Shown: positions 1 to 8,860 of the stretch, in pieces
How the letters are laid out: every line of letters begins with the position of its first letter
How positions within the stretch are numbered: position 1 is the stretch's first letter
Assembly (NCBI RefSeq): GCF_002086155.1
Contig: NZ_MVHE01000011.1
Coordinates: 62,001 to 126,000 of the forward strand
Source of the DNA: Mycobacterium angelicum
GTDB taxonomy: Bacteria > Actinomycetota > Actinomycetes > Mycobacteriales > Mycobacteriaceae
DNA length: 64,000 bases
Direction: 5' to 3'
The notes under the pieces: model-generated
The model's input: the letters and a program-made list of their open reading frames with translations, nothing else
What the model was told of the DNA's origin: nothing
Databases searched by the model: none
Made by a program: the position numbers and the translations under genes

Positions 1-156
1 TCGCTCATCGCGGCGCAGTTCGCGGCGCATGCCGCCCTGTACCAGGAGGTCAGCGCCTACGCTGCGGCCATCCACGACGAGTTGGTTACCACGCTGGGCA
101 GCAGCTCCGCCTCGTATGCGGCCGCCGAGGCCGCCAACGCCGCAGCGGTCGGCTGA
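1..156 (+). CDS. PE family protein, C-terminal end (5' truncated by window)
   Basis: The first frame is open from base 1 to a TGA at 154-156. Its 51 residues (…QFAAHAALYQEVSAYA… then …LGSSSASYAAAEAANAAA…) are the typical second half of a PE domain, so the gene starts outside the window. The protein ends right after the PE domain, so it is a short PE without PGRS extension. The PPE start follows 14 bases later, the usual PE-PPE operon arrangement, in which the two proteins form a helical heterodimer exported by an ESX system. Which ESX system is not visible here. Confidence 0.9.
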   Translation, partial: SLIAAQFAAHAALYQEVSAYAAAIHDELVTTLGSSSASYAAAEAANAAAVG

Positions 157-170
157 GCGGGAGTACAGCG

Positions 171-1280
171 GTGGACTACGGAATGTTGCCGCCGGAGATC
201 AACTCCGCGCGCATGTATGCCGGGGCCGGCGCCGGGCCACTGCTCGGCGCGGCGGCGGCCTGGGATTGGCTATCCGCCGATCTGTACTGCACCGCCGCCA
301 AGTGCTGGTCGACCGTCTCCGCGCTGGTCGGCGGGCCGTGGCAGGGTGCGGCATCGGTGGCGATGGCGGCCGCGGCCGCGCCCTACCTGGCGTGGCTGAA
401 CGTCACGGCCGGGCAGGCCGAGGAGACCGCCGGCCAGGCCAGGGCAGCCGCGGCCGCTTACCAGGCGGCGTTCGCGATGACGGTGCCACCGGCAGAGATC
501 GCGGCCAATCGCACGCTGTTAATGGCATTGGTAGCGACCAACTACCTGGGCCAGAACACTCCGGCGATCGCGGCGACCGAGGCGCACTACGCCCTCATGT
601 GGGCACAAGACGCCACCACAATGTATGGCTACGCCGGCACCGCGGCGGCCGCCACCCGATTGACCCCATTCACCGCGCCAACGCAGGTCGCGCACGCGGC
701 CGGTCAATTGGCCGGCACCGCGGCGGCCACCAGCACCGCGGTGAGGTTGTCACAGCTGATTATCACGGTGCCGGGTTTGCTGAAGTTCGTCAGCACCCGT
801 CCGATAGTCACCGGGGTGGTCACGATGGAAGAAGGGCTGATGACGCCCATGGAGGTCGGCGCGGGTAGTACGTCGGCGACGATGTCCATAACCTCGGTCC
901 TGAGGTCGTTCGCGTCGGTGGGGCAGACCGCCGCCGAGGCTGTTGCGCCGTTGGCGTCCGCGACAACTAACTTTGGCCTCAAGATGCCGGGCTTGGGCAG
1001 GGGGATGGTATCGGCGAGTCTGGGTCGAGCCGGTTCGATCGGGGCGTTGTCGGTACCGCATAGTTGGGGCGCCGCAGCCCCGAGCGTCAGCCACGCCGCC
1101 GCGGCATTGCCGAACACCGGGCTGGCACCCAGTTCGCTGGCTGCTCCGGAAGCAGCCGCCCCCATGCTGGGCGGTCTGCCGCCGTTGAGCGCAGCCGCCG
1201 CTGCCGGTCAAAGCAGCGCCAGCCCAACCCGATACCGCGCTCCGCGTCGCATCGTGGTCGGCTCGCCCGCCGCCGGATAA
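171..1280 (+). CDS. PPE family protein, SVP subfamily
   Basis: The 369-residue product starts at a GTG. It opens with the PPE signature (MLPPEINSARMYAGAG) and carries the WxG-like turn of the PPE helical domain in the first 180 residues. Around residue 290 it has the motif LSVPHSW, the Gxx-SVPxxW element defining the PPE-SVP subfamily, and it ends in a short Pro/Ala tail. It lies directly downstream of a PE gene and is probably cotranscribed and secreted as a PE-PPE pair through a type VII system. The exact function is unknown; PPE-SVP proteins are generally cell-surface or secreted. Confidence 0.93.
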   Translation: MDYGMLPPEINSARMYAGAGAGPLLGAAAAWDWLSADLYCTAAKCWSTVSALVGGPWQGAASVAMAAAAAPYLAWLNVTAGQAEETAGQARAAAAAYQAAFAMTVPPAEIAANRTLLMALVATNYLGQNTPAIAATEAHYALMWAQDATTMYGYAGTAAAATRLTPFTAPTQVAHAAGQLAGTAAATSTAVRLSQLIITVPGLLKFVSTRPIVTGVVTMEEGLMTPMEVGAGSTSATMSITSVLRSFASVGQTAAEAVAPLASATTNFGLKMPGLGRGMVSASLGRAGSIGALSVPHSWGAAAPSVSHAAAALPNTGLAPSSLAAPEAAAPMLGGLPPLSAAAAAGQSSASPTRYRAPRRIVVGSPAAG

Positions 1281-1317
1281 CCGGACCCTGCACATGTTAC
1301 GACGGAGGAACACCCCC

Positions 1318-2862
1318 ATGGCCCTGCTCGACGCACCAACCCAGTCGGCCGAAAACAAGCTGACGTTCGCCCAATGGATGATCGTGCTCCCCGTGGGTCT
1401 GGGCTTCGCCATCACCGGCGCCGACCCAGCCATCTTCTCCAGCAGCCTGGTGGCCGTGCGCGAGGGCCTGCACATGAGCACCGCTGCCGGCGGATTCGCC
1501 GCGAGTCTGGCCACACTGACCCTGGCCGCAACCATCCTGGGCGCCGGCACGCTGGGCGACATCTACGGCAAACGCCGGATGTATCTCCTGGGCCTGGTCG
1601 GCGTGATCGTCAGCGGCCTGCTCGCCGCGGCCTCACCCAACGCGATGATGCTGATGATCTCCCGTGCATTGACCGGTATCTGCTTCGCTTTTCTGCTGGG
1701 CCTTTCCCTGGCGATCGTCAACGCCGTCTTCCCGCCGGCGCAGCGAGGCAAAGCCATCAGCTTTTTCCTCGCGACGGCATTCTTGGCCGGGGCGCCGCTG
1801 CCATTGATCGGCAACGTTCTGGTCGAGTCGCTGGGGTGGCGCTGGGCGTTGGTCGTTGCCCCGGTCGCGGCATTGATCACCATCCCCATCACGCTGCGGT
1901 TCGTGCCCGAGACATTCCGCATCCAGGGCCGCCGAATCGACTACCCCGGTATCAGTGCAGCCGGTCTCATGCTGGTCAGCCTGGTCTACGGACTGTCCCG
2001 CCTCGCTCACGGTCTCGGGGAGGCCATGCCGCCGCTGCTGATCGGCCTGGTCGCCGGAGCCTTCTTCGTCTGGTGGGAACAACACACCGAGCAGCCGGCG
2101 CTGGACCTGCGAATCTTTCGGGCTGGACCGTTCAATGCCGCGGTCATCGCCGGACTGGCCTTCAACTTCCTGCTGGCCGGGCGCGTGCTGCTGCTGGGCT
2201 ACTACACCGCCGTCGTCCGCGGGTTTTCACCGACGGTGCTGGGCCTACTGCTGGTGCTGGCCGCCGCCGTGCAAGCACCCGCCGCCGTACTGGGCGGTCG
2301 CATGATGATGCGTACCTCGGCGCGTACCACCATGCTGTGGGGCCTGGGACTGCTCACGCTGGCCAGCTGCATGTTCGCCACCTTCGGGGTGAGCACATCG
2401 CTACCGGTGATCGGCTTGGGGGTCGTGACGCTGAGCGTCGGCGTTGCCATGGTTGAGCCCCCGCAGGCCAGCATCATGATGAGCTACGCTCCGCCGGGGC
2501 TGGAAGGCTCGATATCGGCGGTCAAACCCGGCGTCGGCCAGTCCGCCTACTCTCTCGGGCCCACCATAGTCACCCTGCTGGCCAGCACTTTCTACACCGC
2601 ACGAGCGCGGGAGCGGCTCGCCGGCGTTGGTATCTCTCCCGCTCAAGCGGCCAACGCTTTGGAGGCATCGCGCTCGAACGGCGGAGGCCATTTCGGCAGA
2701 CTCGCCACACTCAACCCGGAGCTGGCGCATCGCGTTTTGGCAGATACCCAGGAGGTCATTGCCTCGGCACTGCGCGCCACCAGCCTGGCCATGGCACTGG
2801 TACCGCTGGCCGCCGCGGTCGCCGTCTGGCTACTCCTACCGCGCAGTGCGAGCAGGACCTAA
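1318..2862 (+). CDS. MFS transporter, DHA2 (drug:H+ antiporter) type
   Basis: This 514-residue protein is almost entirely hydrophobic and fits the 14-helix DHA2/EmrB-type major facilitator family. After the second helix it has the loop GDIYGKRRMYLLG, matching the MFS motif A (GxLaDrxGrkr), and a motif C-like Gly/Pro-rich helix (FFLATAFLAGAPLPLIGN). I prefer the ATG at 1318 because GGAGGA at 1303-1308 lies 9 bases upstream; an in-frame ATG at 1294 has no such site. It follows the PPE gene by 37 bases and may be cotranscribed. Probable role is proton-coupled export of a hydrophobic compound; the substrate cannot be told. Confidence 0.88.
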   Translation: MALLDAPTQSAENKLTFAQWMIVLPVGLGFAITGADPAIFSSSLVAVREGLHMSTAAGGFAASLATLTLAATILGAGTLGDIYGKRRMYLLGLVGVIVSGLLAAASPNAMMLMISRALTGICFAFLLGLSLAIVNAVFPPAQRGKAISFFLATAFLAGAPLPLIGNVLVESLGWRWALVVAPVAALITIPITLRFVPETFRIQGRRIDYPGISAAGLMLVSLVYGLSRLAHGLGEAMPPLLIGLVAGAFFVWWEQHTEQPALDLRIFRAGPFNAAVIAGLAFNFLLAGRVLLLGYYTAVVRGFSPTVLGLLLVLAAAVQAPAAVLGGRMMMRTSARTTMLWGLGLLTLASCMFATFGVSTSLPVIGLGVVTLSVGVAMVEPPQASIMMSYAPPGLEGSISAVKPGVGQSAYSLGPTIVTLLASTFYTARARERLAGVGISPAQAANALEASRSNGGGHFGRLATLNPELAHRVLADTQEVIASALRATSLAMALVPLAAAVAVWLLLPRSASRT

Positions 2863-2879
2863 GGCTCAGCAGAACCCGG

Positions 2880-4994
2880 TCAGTCGTCCTCCGTGGTGGC
2901 GGTGATCAGCTGCCAGAAATCCCGCGCGCCCGCGGCCAGCACCCTGCGGCCCACCGCACCTGCCCACGCATGCTCGGCGCCGTCCTCTTCCCGCCACGCC
3001 CACAGCCGCAGTGTGCTCTGGTGCAAGGGGCTGAGTTCGGTGAAGCCCACGGCACCGTGCAGCTGATGCGCGATGCGGGTGATCTCGGCGACCGATGCGC
3101 TGGCCTGCGCCTTCGCACAGCCGATGACGAAGTCGGCGTCCCGGCCGGCCGCCATCGCGTTGACCGCGCAAGCGACGGCCGAGGACACCACCGCGACCTC
3201 GCCGATCAACTGAGCTTCCTCCTGGCGGACCGCCTGGAACCGGCTCAACGGCCGGCCGAACTGGTGCCGGGTGGCGGTATGGGCGACGGTCAGCTCGACG
3301 CACCGCTGCGCGGCACCCGCGATAAGGCATGCCTTGGCGAGGGCAGCACCGGCCCGGGCTTGCTCGACCATCCGCTCGGTCAGCGGGTGAATCCGCTCCG
3401 CCGCCACCTGGACATCGAGCAATACCACGCCGTCGCGGGGTTCTCCGGCCAGGTTCGTCCCCTCGTGCAGCACGCACTGCGCGCGGTCGAGCAACAGCGC
3501 GACCGGACCGTGTGGGCCGCGGGTGACGACCAGGATCTGCTGGACCGCGACCGCCCAGCCCACATCGGGCAGCGTGCCGCTGACCACCACGGCGTGCGGG
3601 TGGGCGAAGCGAACGTTGAGCCGCGCATCGGTGTCTATCGCGACCGCTACCGGGCCGGCCGGCACTGCCATTCCGATTTCGGCCAGCAGCGGATGAGCCA
3701 CCAGCAACGTCTCCGCGAAGGGCCCTGGGGCGCCGTGGTATCCGGCGTCGCGGACCAGCGCGGCGCGCGTGGCGACATCGGCCACTCTCGGCAGCAGATC
3801 GGCGTCCCAGGGTGCACGGCCGGCACCGGCTCTCGCCTTCTCCATGCCTTTGATCACCACGCCGCGCAGGATCTCGTTGGCGCCCCCGCCCAGGGTGTAG
3901 GTGGGGCTGTAGCGGATGGCGCAGCTGAGCACCTCGGCGAAGGAGCCGATGGTGGCATCGGCGCGCGGCGCTACCGGCAATAGCTCCCTGGCCGTATTGA
4001 CCAGCTCGCCCTGGAACCGGGTACCGAGGTCTTTGACCAGCGCGGCCTGCACTTCGGTGGAACCACCGGATTCCAGAATGGCGGCCACGCCCAATGACAT
4101 GTGGCGCAACGCGACAAGCCGGGCGACGAGCCGGCCGAGCCGGCGCTGCTGCTCCGGGCTGACCGGACCCCGCGACAGCTCCCCCACCAGCGCGACCAGC
4201 AGCGGAGTGGTGGCAAGCACGCGTTCGGGCCCGCTGCGCTCGAAGGCCAGCTCCGCGGTCACCTGTTGCCATCCCTTGCCCTCTTCGCCGAGCAGCATGT
4301 CCGGGCCGCCCTGGACCCCGTCCATGTGAAACTCGTTGAACCGGTGTTCTCCGGTGAGAAAGCGGATCGGCTTGGTGTGCACGCCCGGCGCTTTCAGGTC
4401 GACGATGAATTGGCTGAGCCCTTGGTGGCGGTCCTCGGCGTCTGGGTCGGTGCGGGCCAGCACGATCGCGTAGTCGTTGACGTGCGCACCGCCGGTCCAC
4501 ATCTTCGTGCCCGTGATCCGCCAACCGTCCTCGGTGCGTTCGGCCCTGGTCTGCACGGCGGCCAGATCGGAACCGGCGTCCTTTTCGCTCATGCCGATGG
4601 AGAAGAAGCACCGCCCCGCGGCGATGGCCGGCAGGTAGCGCCGGCGTTGTTCTTCGTTGCCGTGCTTGAGGATTGAGGGGCCGGACTGCCGGTCGGCCAG
4701 CCAATGCGCGGCCACCGGGGCTCCGGCCACGACGAGCTCTTCGAGCACCACGTACCGCTTGAGCCAGCCGTCGCCGTTGCCACCGTACTCGGGAGGCAAC
4801 CACATACCGATCCACCCGCGTTGGGCCAGCCGGCGGCTGAACTCCGCGTCGCGGGTGTGCAGCCACGCGGCGGGACGCCCCAGGACCGTGCCCGCGGCAC
4901 GTTCCTCGTCGATGAATTCCCTTACTCGCCTGCGTAATTCGGCGGCTCCGGGCGGGAGCTTGGCCTCGGGCAGATCGAAAACGAAAAGCGTCAT
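2880..4994 (-). CDS. Double-length acyl-CoA dehydrogenase (FadE34/FadE6-like)
   Basis: The 704-residue product is about twice the normal acyl-CoA dehydrogenase length and holds two ACAD modules. The first (about residues 20-390) has the flavin-binding strand GMSEKDAGSDLAAV and the C-terminal GGANEILRGVVIKGMEKA region. The second (about 400-700) has TRHQFGRPLSRFQAVRQ and HQLHGAVGFT. Fused FadE proteins of about 710-730 residues are known in mycobacteria (FadE6, FadE22, FadE34), and FadE34 acts on a steroid side-chain CoA. I start at the ATG at 4994, 4 bases after the upstream hydratase stop. It is the last gene of the CoA-transferase/hydratase/dehydrogenase operon. The natural acyl-CoA is unknown; in such fusions often only one half binds FAD productively. 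Confidence 0.88.
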   Translation of the reverse strand: MTLFVFDLPEAKLPPGAAELRRRVREFIDEERAAGTVLGRPAAWLHTRDAEFSRRLAQRGWIGMWLPPEYGGNGDGWLKRYVVLEELVVAGAPVAAHWLADRQSGPSILKHGNEEQRRRYLPAIAAGRCFFSIGMSEKDAGSDLAAVQTRAERTEDGWRITGTKMWTGGAHVNDYAIVLARTDPDAEDRHQGLSQFIVDLKAPGVHTKPIRFLTGEHRFNEFHMDGVQGGPDMLLGEEGKGWQQVTAELAFERSGPERVLATTPLLVALVGELSRGPVSPEQQRRLGRLVARLVALRHMSLGVAAILESGGSTEVQAALVKDLGTRFQGELVNTARELLPVAPRADATIGSFAEVLSCAIRYSPTYTLGGGANEILRGVVIKGMEKARAGAGRAPWDADLLPRVADVATRAALVRDAGYHGAPGPFAETLLVAHPLLAEIGMAVPAGPVAVAIDTDARLNVRFAHPHAVVVSGTLPDVGWAVAVQQILVVTRGPHGPVALLLDRAQCVLHEGTNLAGEPRDGVVLLDVQVAAERIHPLTERMVEQARAGAALAKACLIAGAAQRCVELTVAHTATRHQFGRPLSRFQAVRQEEAQLIGEVAVVSSAVACAVNAMAAGRDADFVIGCAKAQASASVAEITRIAHQLHGAVGFTELSPLHQSTLRLWAWREEDGAEHAWAGAVGRRVLAAGARDFWQLITATTEDD

Positions 4995-4998
4995 CGGG

Positions 4999-5790
4999 TC
5001 ACCGGCCGGAGAACGCAGGTGTGCGGTGTTGCCTGGCCGCGGCAATACCTTCGGCGAAGTCCGCGGTCATGGCGGTCAGCGGCTGGGCCACCGATTCCCA
5101 TGCCAGCGACGCCTCGACGGTGAACGGGCCGTTGAGCAGCCCGCTGCGGGTGAGCCGCACCGCGGCGGGGGCACCCTCGGCGATCGCGTGTGCGGTCGAC
5201 AACGCCCGATCCAACACATATTCGGCCGGCGATGCCGCTAACACGAGACCGATGTCGGCGGCCTCGGCACCGTCGACGAGCCGGCCGGTGTACAGCAGCT
5301 CGCTGGCGCGTTGGGTACCGACGGCCGCCACCAGCTCGGCCATGGTCGCCATGCCCGAGTGCAGGCCCAGTTTGACGAACGGGGAGCCGAGCTTGGCTTC
5401 CGTTGCGCAATAACGCAATTCGCAGGCCAGGGCCAAAGCCAGCCCGCCGCCGATGGCGTGACCGTTGATCGCGGCGATCGTCGGCACCGGCAGCTCACGC
5501 ACGGACAACCAATCGCGGTAGAGCTGGGTGAGTCGGCGGCGGCTTTCCAGCAGGCCGGCGGTACGGAGCTCGTCCAGTTCGGCCAGGTCGGCACCGGCAC
5601 AGAAAGCGCGGCCCGCACCGGTGACGACCACCGCACGCAGGTCAAGGTCGGCTTGCAACTCATGCACCACCGCACGCCACTGGGCCGTCATCGCTTTCGA
5701 CATCGGGTTGCACCTGTCCGGATCGTTCAGCGTGAGCACTACGACGCCGTCGGCATGACGATCGACGCGCACAAGTTCTTCGGTAGCCAT
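4999..5790 (-). CDS. Enoyl-CoA hydratase/isomerase family protein
   Basis: This 263-residue protein has the crotonase fold. The oxyanion-hole motif GAGRAFCAGADLAEL is at about residues 57-71 and AAINGHAIGGGLALALACE follows. In the second active-site segment (GSPFVKLGLHSGMATMAE) I do not see the Glu found at the first catalytic position of classical hydratases, while the second Glu (ASELLYTGRLV) is present, so the reaction may be isomerisation, hydrolysis or another crotonase chemistry. It lies between a class III CoA-transferase gene (16-base gap) and the double acyl-CoA dehydrogenase (4-base gap), so it probably handles the unsaturated CoA intermediate of the same pathway. Confidence 0.87.
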   Translation of the reverse strand: MATEELVRVDRHADGVVVLTLNDPDRCNPMSKAMTAQWRAVVHELQADLDLRAVVVTGAGRAFCAGADLAELDELRTAGLLESRRRLTQLYRDWLSVRELPVPTIAAINGHAIGGGLALALACELRYCATEAKLGSPFVKLGLHSGMATMAELVAAVGTQRASELLYTGRLVDGAEAADIGLVLAASPAEYVLDRALSTAHAIAEGAPAAVRLTRSGLLNGPFTVEASLAWESVAQPLTAMTADFAEGIAAARQHRTPAFSGR

Positions 5791-5806
5791 GGCGGTTGCC
5801 TTCCGT

Positions 5807-6982
5807 TTACTCGGTGATGCCGAACTCGGCGAGGATTTCGGCGGTGTGCTCGCCGATGTGTGGGCAATGCCGTCGCAGGGTGGGCGGCGTTGCCGAATAC
5901 CGCACCGGAGAACCGATTACGCGGTATGCGCCCTCGCTGGGGTGTTCGGCGATTTCGAACAGCTCGCCGTCGCGCACGTAATCGCTGTCCGTCGCCTCGG
6001 CCAAGCTCTTGACTGGGGCCGCGGCGACCCCACGGGCATCACAGGCGGTTTGCAACTCGTCCATCGAATAGGTCGCGGTGAGTTCCTCGACCAGGGCATA
6101 GAGCTCGTCGACGTGGCGTGCCCGGGCCGCCCGGTCCTGGAACCGGCAATCGCGCGCCAACTCGGGACGCCCCAGGATCGCAAAGAAGTCGCGCCAGTTG
6201 CGGTCCCCGTACGGGAGCACGCACATCCAGCCGTCGCGAGCCCGAAAAGCCTTGTGATATCGACTCATTGCGCGCTGGTAGCCGAATTCCGCGGCCGGTG
6301 GTTGGTAGGCCGCGCCGCCGATATGTTCGACGAGGTTGAACGTCAGCATGGTGTCGAGCATCGGGACTTCGACGTGTTGGCCGCGCCCATGTTCGGCGCG
6401 GTAGTACAGGGCGGCCAGGATGGACTGTGTCAGCACCAGCCCGCACACCTTGTCGGCCAGTATCGTCGGCGGCAGGTAAGGCGTACCGGTGCTCTGCTGG
6501 TTCAGCCACACCATTCCCGATGCCGCCTGGACGACGTCGTCGTAGGCCGCGCGATTCTGCTCGGCGGTGCCGCTGCGGAAGCCGTGTGCGCTGGCGTAGA
6601 CGAGCCTCGGATACTCGGCGGTCACCTTGTCGGCAGCCAATCCGAGCCGGGCCAACGAGGCGGGGCGCAGATTCGTCAGGAACACATCGGCAGCGGCCAG
6701 CATCTGCTCGAGCGCGGCGCGCCCAGCTGCCGATTTCAGGTCGAGTACGACGCTGCGCTTGTTGCGGTTGAGGTTCAGTCCCATCCAGCCCATGTTCTTG
6801 TGGCGCCACGGCTGGTACTGCCGGGTGACATCGCCCGCGGTGGTCTCGATCTTGATGACGTCAGCGCCGAGATCACCCAGTAACTGACCGGCCAAGGGAC
6901 CCATCACCACTCCGGCCAGCTCGATCACCCGCACCCCGGCCAAGGGGCCGGCCGGCGGCTCGTCCCGTCTTTGCGTTCGCAC
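5807..6982 (-). CDS. Class III (CaiB/BaiF) CoA-transferase
   Basis: The 391-residue product matches the family III CoA-transferases, which move CoA between carboxylic acids through an aspartyl-CoA intermediate. Visible landmarks are GVRVIELAGVVMGPLAGQLL at the N-terminus, NRNKRSVVLDLK, and AAYDDVVQAASGM, which contains the probable catalytic Asp. I start at the GTG at 6982, preceded by AGGAG at 6991-6995 with 8 bases spacing. A longer frame to 7054 would translate straight through the operator dyads and adds no family similarity. As first gene of the operon it probably activates the substrate acid for the dehydrogenase and hydratase. It is divergent from the IclR gene. Confidence 0.9.
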   Translation of the reverse strand: MRTQRRDEPPAGPLAGVRVIELAGVVMGPLAGQLLGDLGADVIKIETTAGDVTRQYQPWRHKNMGWMGLNLNRNKRSVVLDLKSAAGRAALEQMLAAADVFLTNLRPASLARLGLAADKVTAEYPRLVYASAHGFRSGTAEQNRAAYDDVVQAASGMVWLNQQSTGTPYLPPTILADKVCGLVLTQSILAALYYRAEHGRGQHVEVPMLDTMLTFNLVEHIGGAAYQPPAAEFGYQRAMSRYHKAFRARDGWMCVLPYGDRNWRDFFAILGRPELARDCRFQDRAARARHVDELYALVEELTATYSMDELQTACDARGVAAAPVKSLAEATDSDYVRDGELFEIAEHPSEGAYRVIGSPVRYSATPPTLRRHCPHIGEHTAEILAEFGITE

Positions 6983-6993
6983 GGGGTGACTCC

Positions 6994-7151
6994 TGTTCGT
7001 ATATACGGACATTAGATTGGATATGCGAACATATAGTTCCGCATATCCGGACACTGGTCAAGGTGATCCGGGCAACACAGTGCTCGCATAGGGATATATG
7101 GCCGATTAGGCAGTATCGTCGGCAACGGAATGGGTGACGTATATCCGGACG
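6994..7151. promoter_or_regulatory. Probable IclR-family operator cluster between CoA-transferase operon and iclR gene
   Basis: The divergent promoter region holds three near-identical 14-mers of consensus CGYATATMCGGACR at 6998-7011, 7040-7053 and 7138-7151, plus a weaker copy (GGATATGCGAACAT) at 7019-7032. The first is half of an 18-base dyad, TGTTCGTATATACGGACA (6994-7011, 8 of 9 pairs match). A second imperfect dyad covers 7021-7046 (10 of 13 pairs). One copy sits just upstream of the catabolic operon start and one 10 bases before the regulator start, as expected for repression of the operon and autoregulation. The assignment to the adjacent IclR protein is inference. Confidence 0.7.
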
Positions 7152-7160
7152 AAAGGCCTG

Positions 7161-7922
7161 ATGTCAGAGCACGAAGCGGCGGTACCCGCGAGCGCGACCG
7201 CCAAAGAACATCGCACGGTTTCGCGCGTCACGACGATCCTCGAACGGGTCGCGGCCGGCCGTAACGGCGTCCGACTCACCGAACTCACCGCCGCGCTCGA
7301 TGCACCGCGTTCCTCGGTGCACGATCTGGTCAAGGGCCTCGTTGCCACCGGGTACCTGCAGGAAAAGGGGGGAACCTACTGGATCGGTCCCGCGATCGGG
7401 GCGCTGCTCATGACTGCACCGCCCAGCATCGACCCGGTAGCCCGGCCGGCGATGGAGGCCCTACACCGGCGCTTCGACGAGACCGTCATGCTTGCTTCGC
7501 GGGTGGGGGACTCGGTCGTCTATACCGACGCCGTGGAGTCAACCCAGTCGATCCGGTACTCCGCACCGCTGCATACGCGCCGCCCGCTTTACCCCACCAG
7601 CGCGGGCAGCTGCTTCTTGGCCTTTGGTCCCGAACCGGAGCGGGAGGCTTTCCTTGCCGAGCGGTTCGACGACGTCGAGCAGCGGACACTGGTCCGAACC
7701 GAACTCGAGGCGGTACGGGCCGACGGCGTGGCCCTGAACGATGGCAAGACGCTGCCGGATGTTTCCGGGGTGGGCGCACCCGTCCTGATCAACGGCCGCG
7801 TGGTGGGAGTGCTGTGCGTGGCCGGCCCCACCACCCGCCTGGGCGACCTGCTGCCGACGATCGCCGCGGCAGTCAAAGCCGCGGCAGAAGAGGTGTCGAA
7901 GCGGCTCACCAGCCACTTCTAG
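7161..7922 (+). CDS. IclR family transcriptional regulator
   Basis: The 253-residue protein has the two-domain IclR layout. An N-terminal winged helix (about residues 22-80; TTILERVAAGRNGVRLTELT, then a recognition helix APRSSVHDLVKGL) is followed by an effector domain (RRFDETVMLASRVGDSVVY, YPTSAGSCFLAF, GAPVLINGRVVGVLCVAGP). I use the ATG at 7161 with GAAAGG just upstream; the in-frame GTG at 7134 would put an operator-like repeat inside the coding sequence. It is divergent from the CoA-transferase operon and probably controls it in response to a small carboxylate or acyl-CoA. Confidence 0.88.
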   Translation: MSEHEAAVPASATAKEHRTVSRVTTILERVAAGRNGVRLTELTAALDAPRSSVHDLVKGLVATGYLQEKGGTYWIGPAIGALLMTAPPSIDPVARPAMEALHRRFDETVMLASRVGDSVVYTDAVESTQSIRYSAPLHTRRPLYPTSAGSCFLAFGPEPEREAFLAERFDDVEQRTLVRTELEAVRADGVALNDGKTLPDVSGVGAPVLINGRVVGVLCVAGPTTRLGDLLPTIAAAVKAAAEEVSKRLTSHF

Positions 7923-7924
7923 GC

Positions 7925-8683
7925 TCACTCGTCCAGGTATGCGTCGGCCCAAGCGCCGATGATGCGGCCTGCCCGATGAGCCTGGCCCCGTGCGGTAAGC
8001 AGGTGATCGGAACCCTCGAGCGAAACGAAGCTGCGCGGGTGGCGGGCCAAGCGGAAGATGTCAGTCGCGTTTTGGATGCCGACCGTGTTGTCGGTGGGCG
8101 AATGCAGGATGAGCAGCGGCAGGCGCAAGGTCTTGATCTTGTCGTGCAGGTGGGCCGCGCGGACATCCTCGACGAATGCCTTCTTCAGGGTCAGCGTGCG
8201 CCCGCCGACCATCCACTCGGCGCTGCCCTCGGACAGGCAGCGGTCGACCACCGCGTCGTAATGCTTCTCGACATGCCCGACGTCAATCGGCGCCGCCACC
8301 GTAACCACCGACCGCACGCCCGGCGACTGCCGCGCCGCGGCCAGCACCGCGGCTCCGCCCCACGAGTGCCCGACCAGGATGTCGGCCGGGGTGCCGCGGT
8401 CGGCCATGAACTCGCATGCCTTGACGATGTCGTCGACCTTCACGGTGAACGACCCGTCACCCCAGTCGCCCGCTGATCCGCCGAGACCCAGCGCGTCGAA
8501 GCGCAGCATGCCGATGCCGTCGGAGGCCAGCTGCTTGCAGATTCGCGCCGCGGCCGGCGAGTCCTTACCGAGGGTGAAGCCGTGCGCGAATACGCCCCAG
8601 CCGCGCACCGATCCCGCCGGCACCTCGATGATCCCGGCCAGTTCCGGGCCCGTCGAGCTTTGGAACGTGACGCGTTCGCCCAT
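7925..8683 (-). CDS. Alpha/beta hydrolase
   Basis: This 252-residue protein has an alpha/beta hydrolase fold with nucleophile elbow GHSWGG at about residue 105, an oxyanion region YSRT-like HGFTLGKDSPAA near residue 35, and a candidate acid/His pair near HSPTDNTVG and GSDHLLTARG. It resembles small single-domain dienelactone-hydrolase or osmoprotectant-associated hydrolases of about 250 residues. It converges with the IclR gene (2 bases between stops) and stands alone on the reverse strand, so the context does not give a substrate. Confidence 0.82.
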   Translation of the reverse strand: MGERVTFQSSTGPELAGIIEVPAGSVRGWGVFAHGFTLGKDSPAAARICKQLASDGIGMLRFDALGLGGSAGDWGDGSFTVKVDDIVKACEFMADRGTPADILVGHSWGGAAVLAAARQSPGVRSVVTVAAPIDVGHVEKHYDAVVDRCLSEGSAEWMVGGRTLTLKKAFVEDVRAAHLHDKIKTLRLPLLILHSPTDNTVGIQNATDIFRLARHPRSFVSLEGSDHLLTARGQAHRAGRIIGAWADAYLDE

Positions 8684-8814
8684 GGTGGAGGTCTATCACG
8701 TCGCGGACGGCTCGGTGGTTTCGGTTGCAGCCCAACGCGACACATACACCAGGCACACGACCCGCCGCGATCCGTGTGCCTGGCTTATTTCTCGAGGAGG
8801 GCCTCGTAAAACCG

Positions 8815-8846
8815 AAACACCCCCGGTCGCCAAACCGGGGGTGTTT
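8815..8846 (-). terminator. Rho-independent type terminator after groEL1
   Basis: A perfect 13-base-pair stem (AAACACCCCCGGT / ACCGGGGGTGTTT) with a 6-base loop lies 15 bases past the groEL1 stop. Read on the reverse strand it runs into TTTCGGTTTT, a short broken U tract. Strong GC stems with imperfect U tracts are normal for mycobacterial terminators. Confidence 0.8.
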
Positions 8847-8860
8847 CCTTGCCAGCGCTT

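Noticed and set aside
2866..4866. Long reverse-strand Arg/Gly-rich reading frame of 666 residues over the acyl-CoA dehydrogenase gene
   Set aside because: It is a shadow of the high-GC codon pattern; the other frame gives a clear two-domain enzyme.
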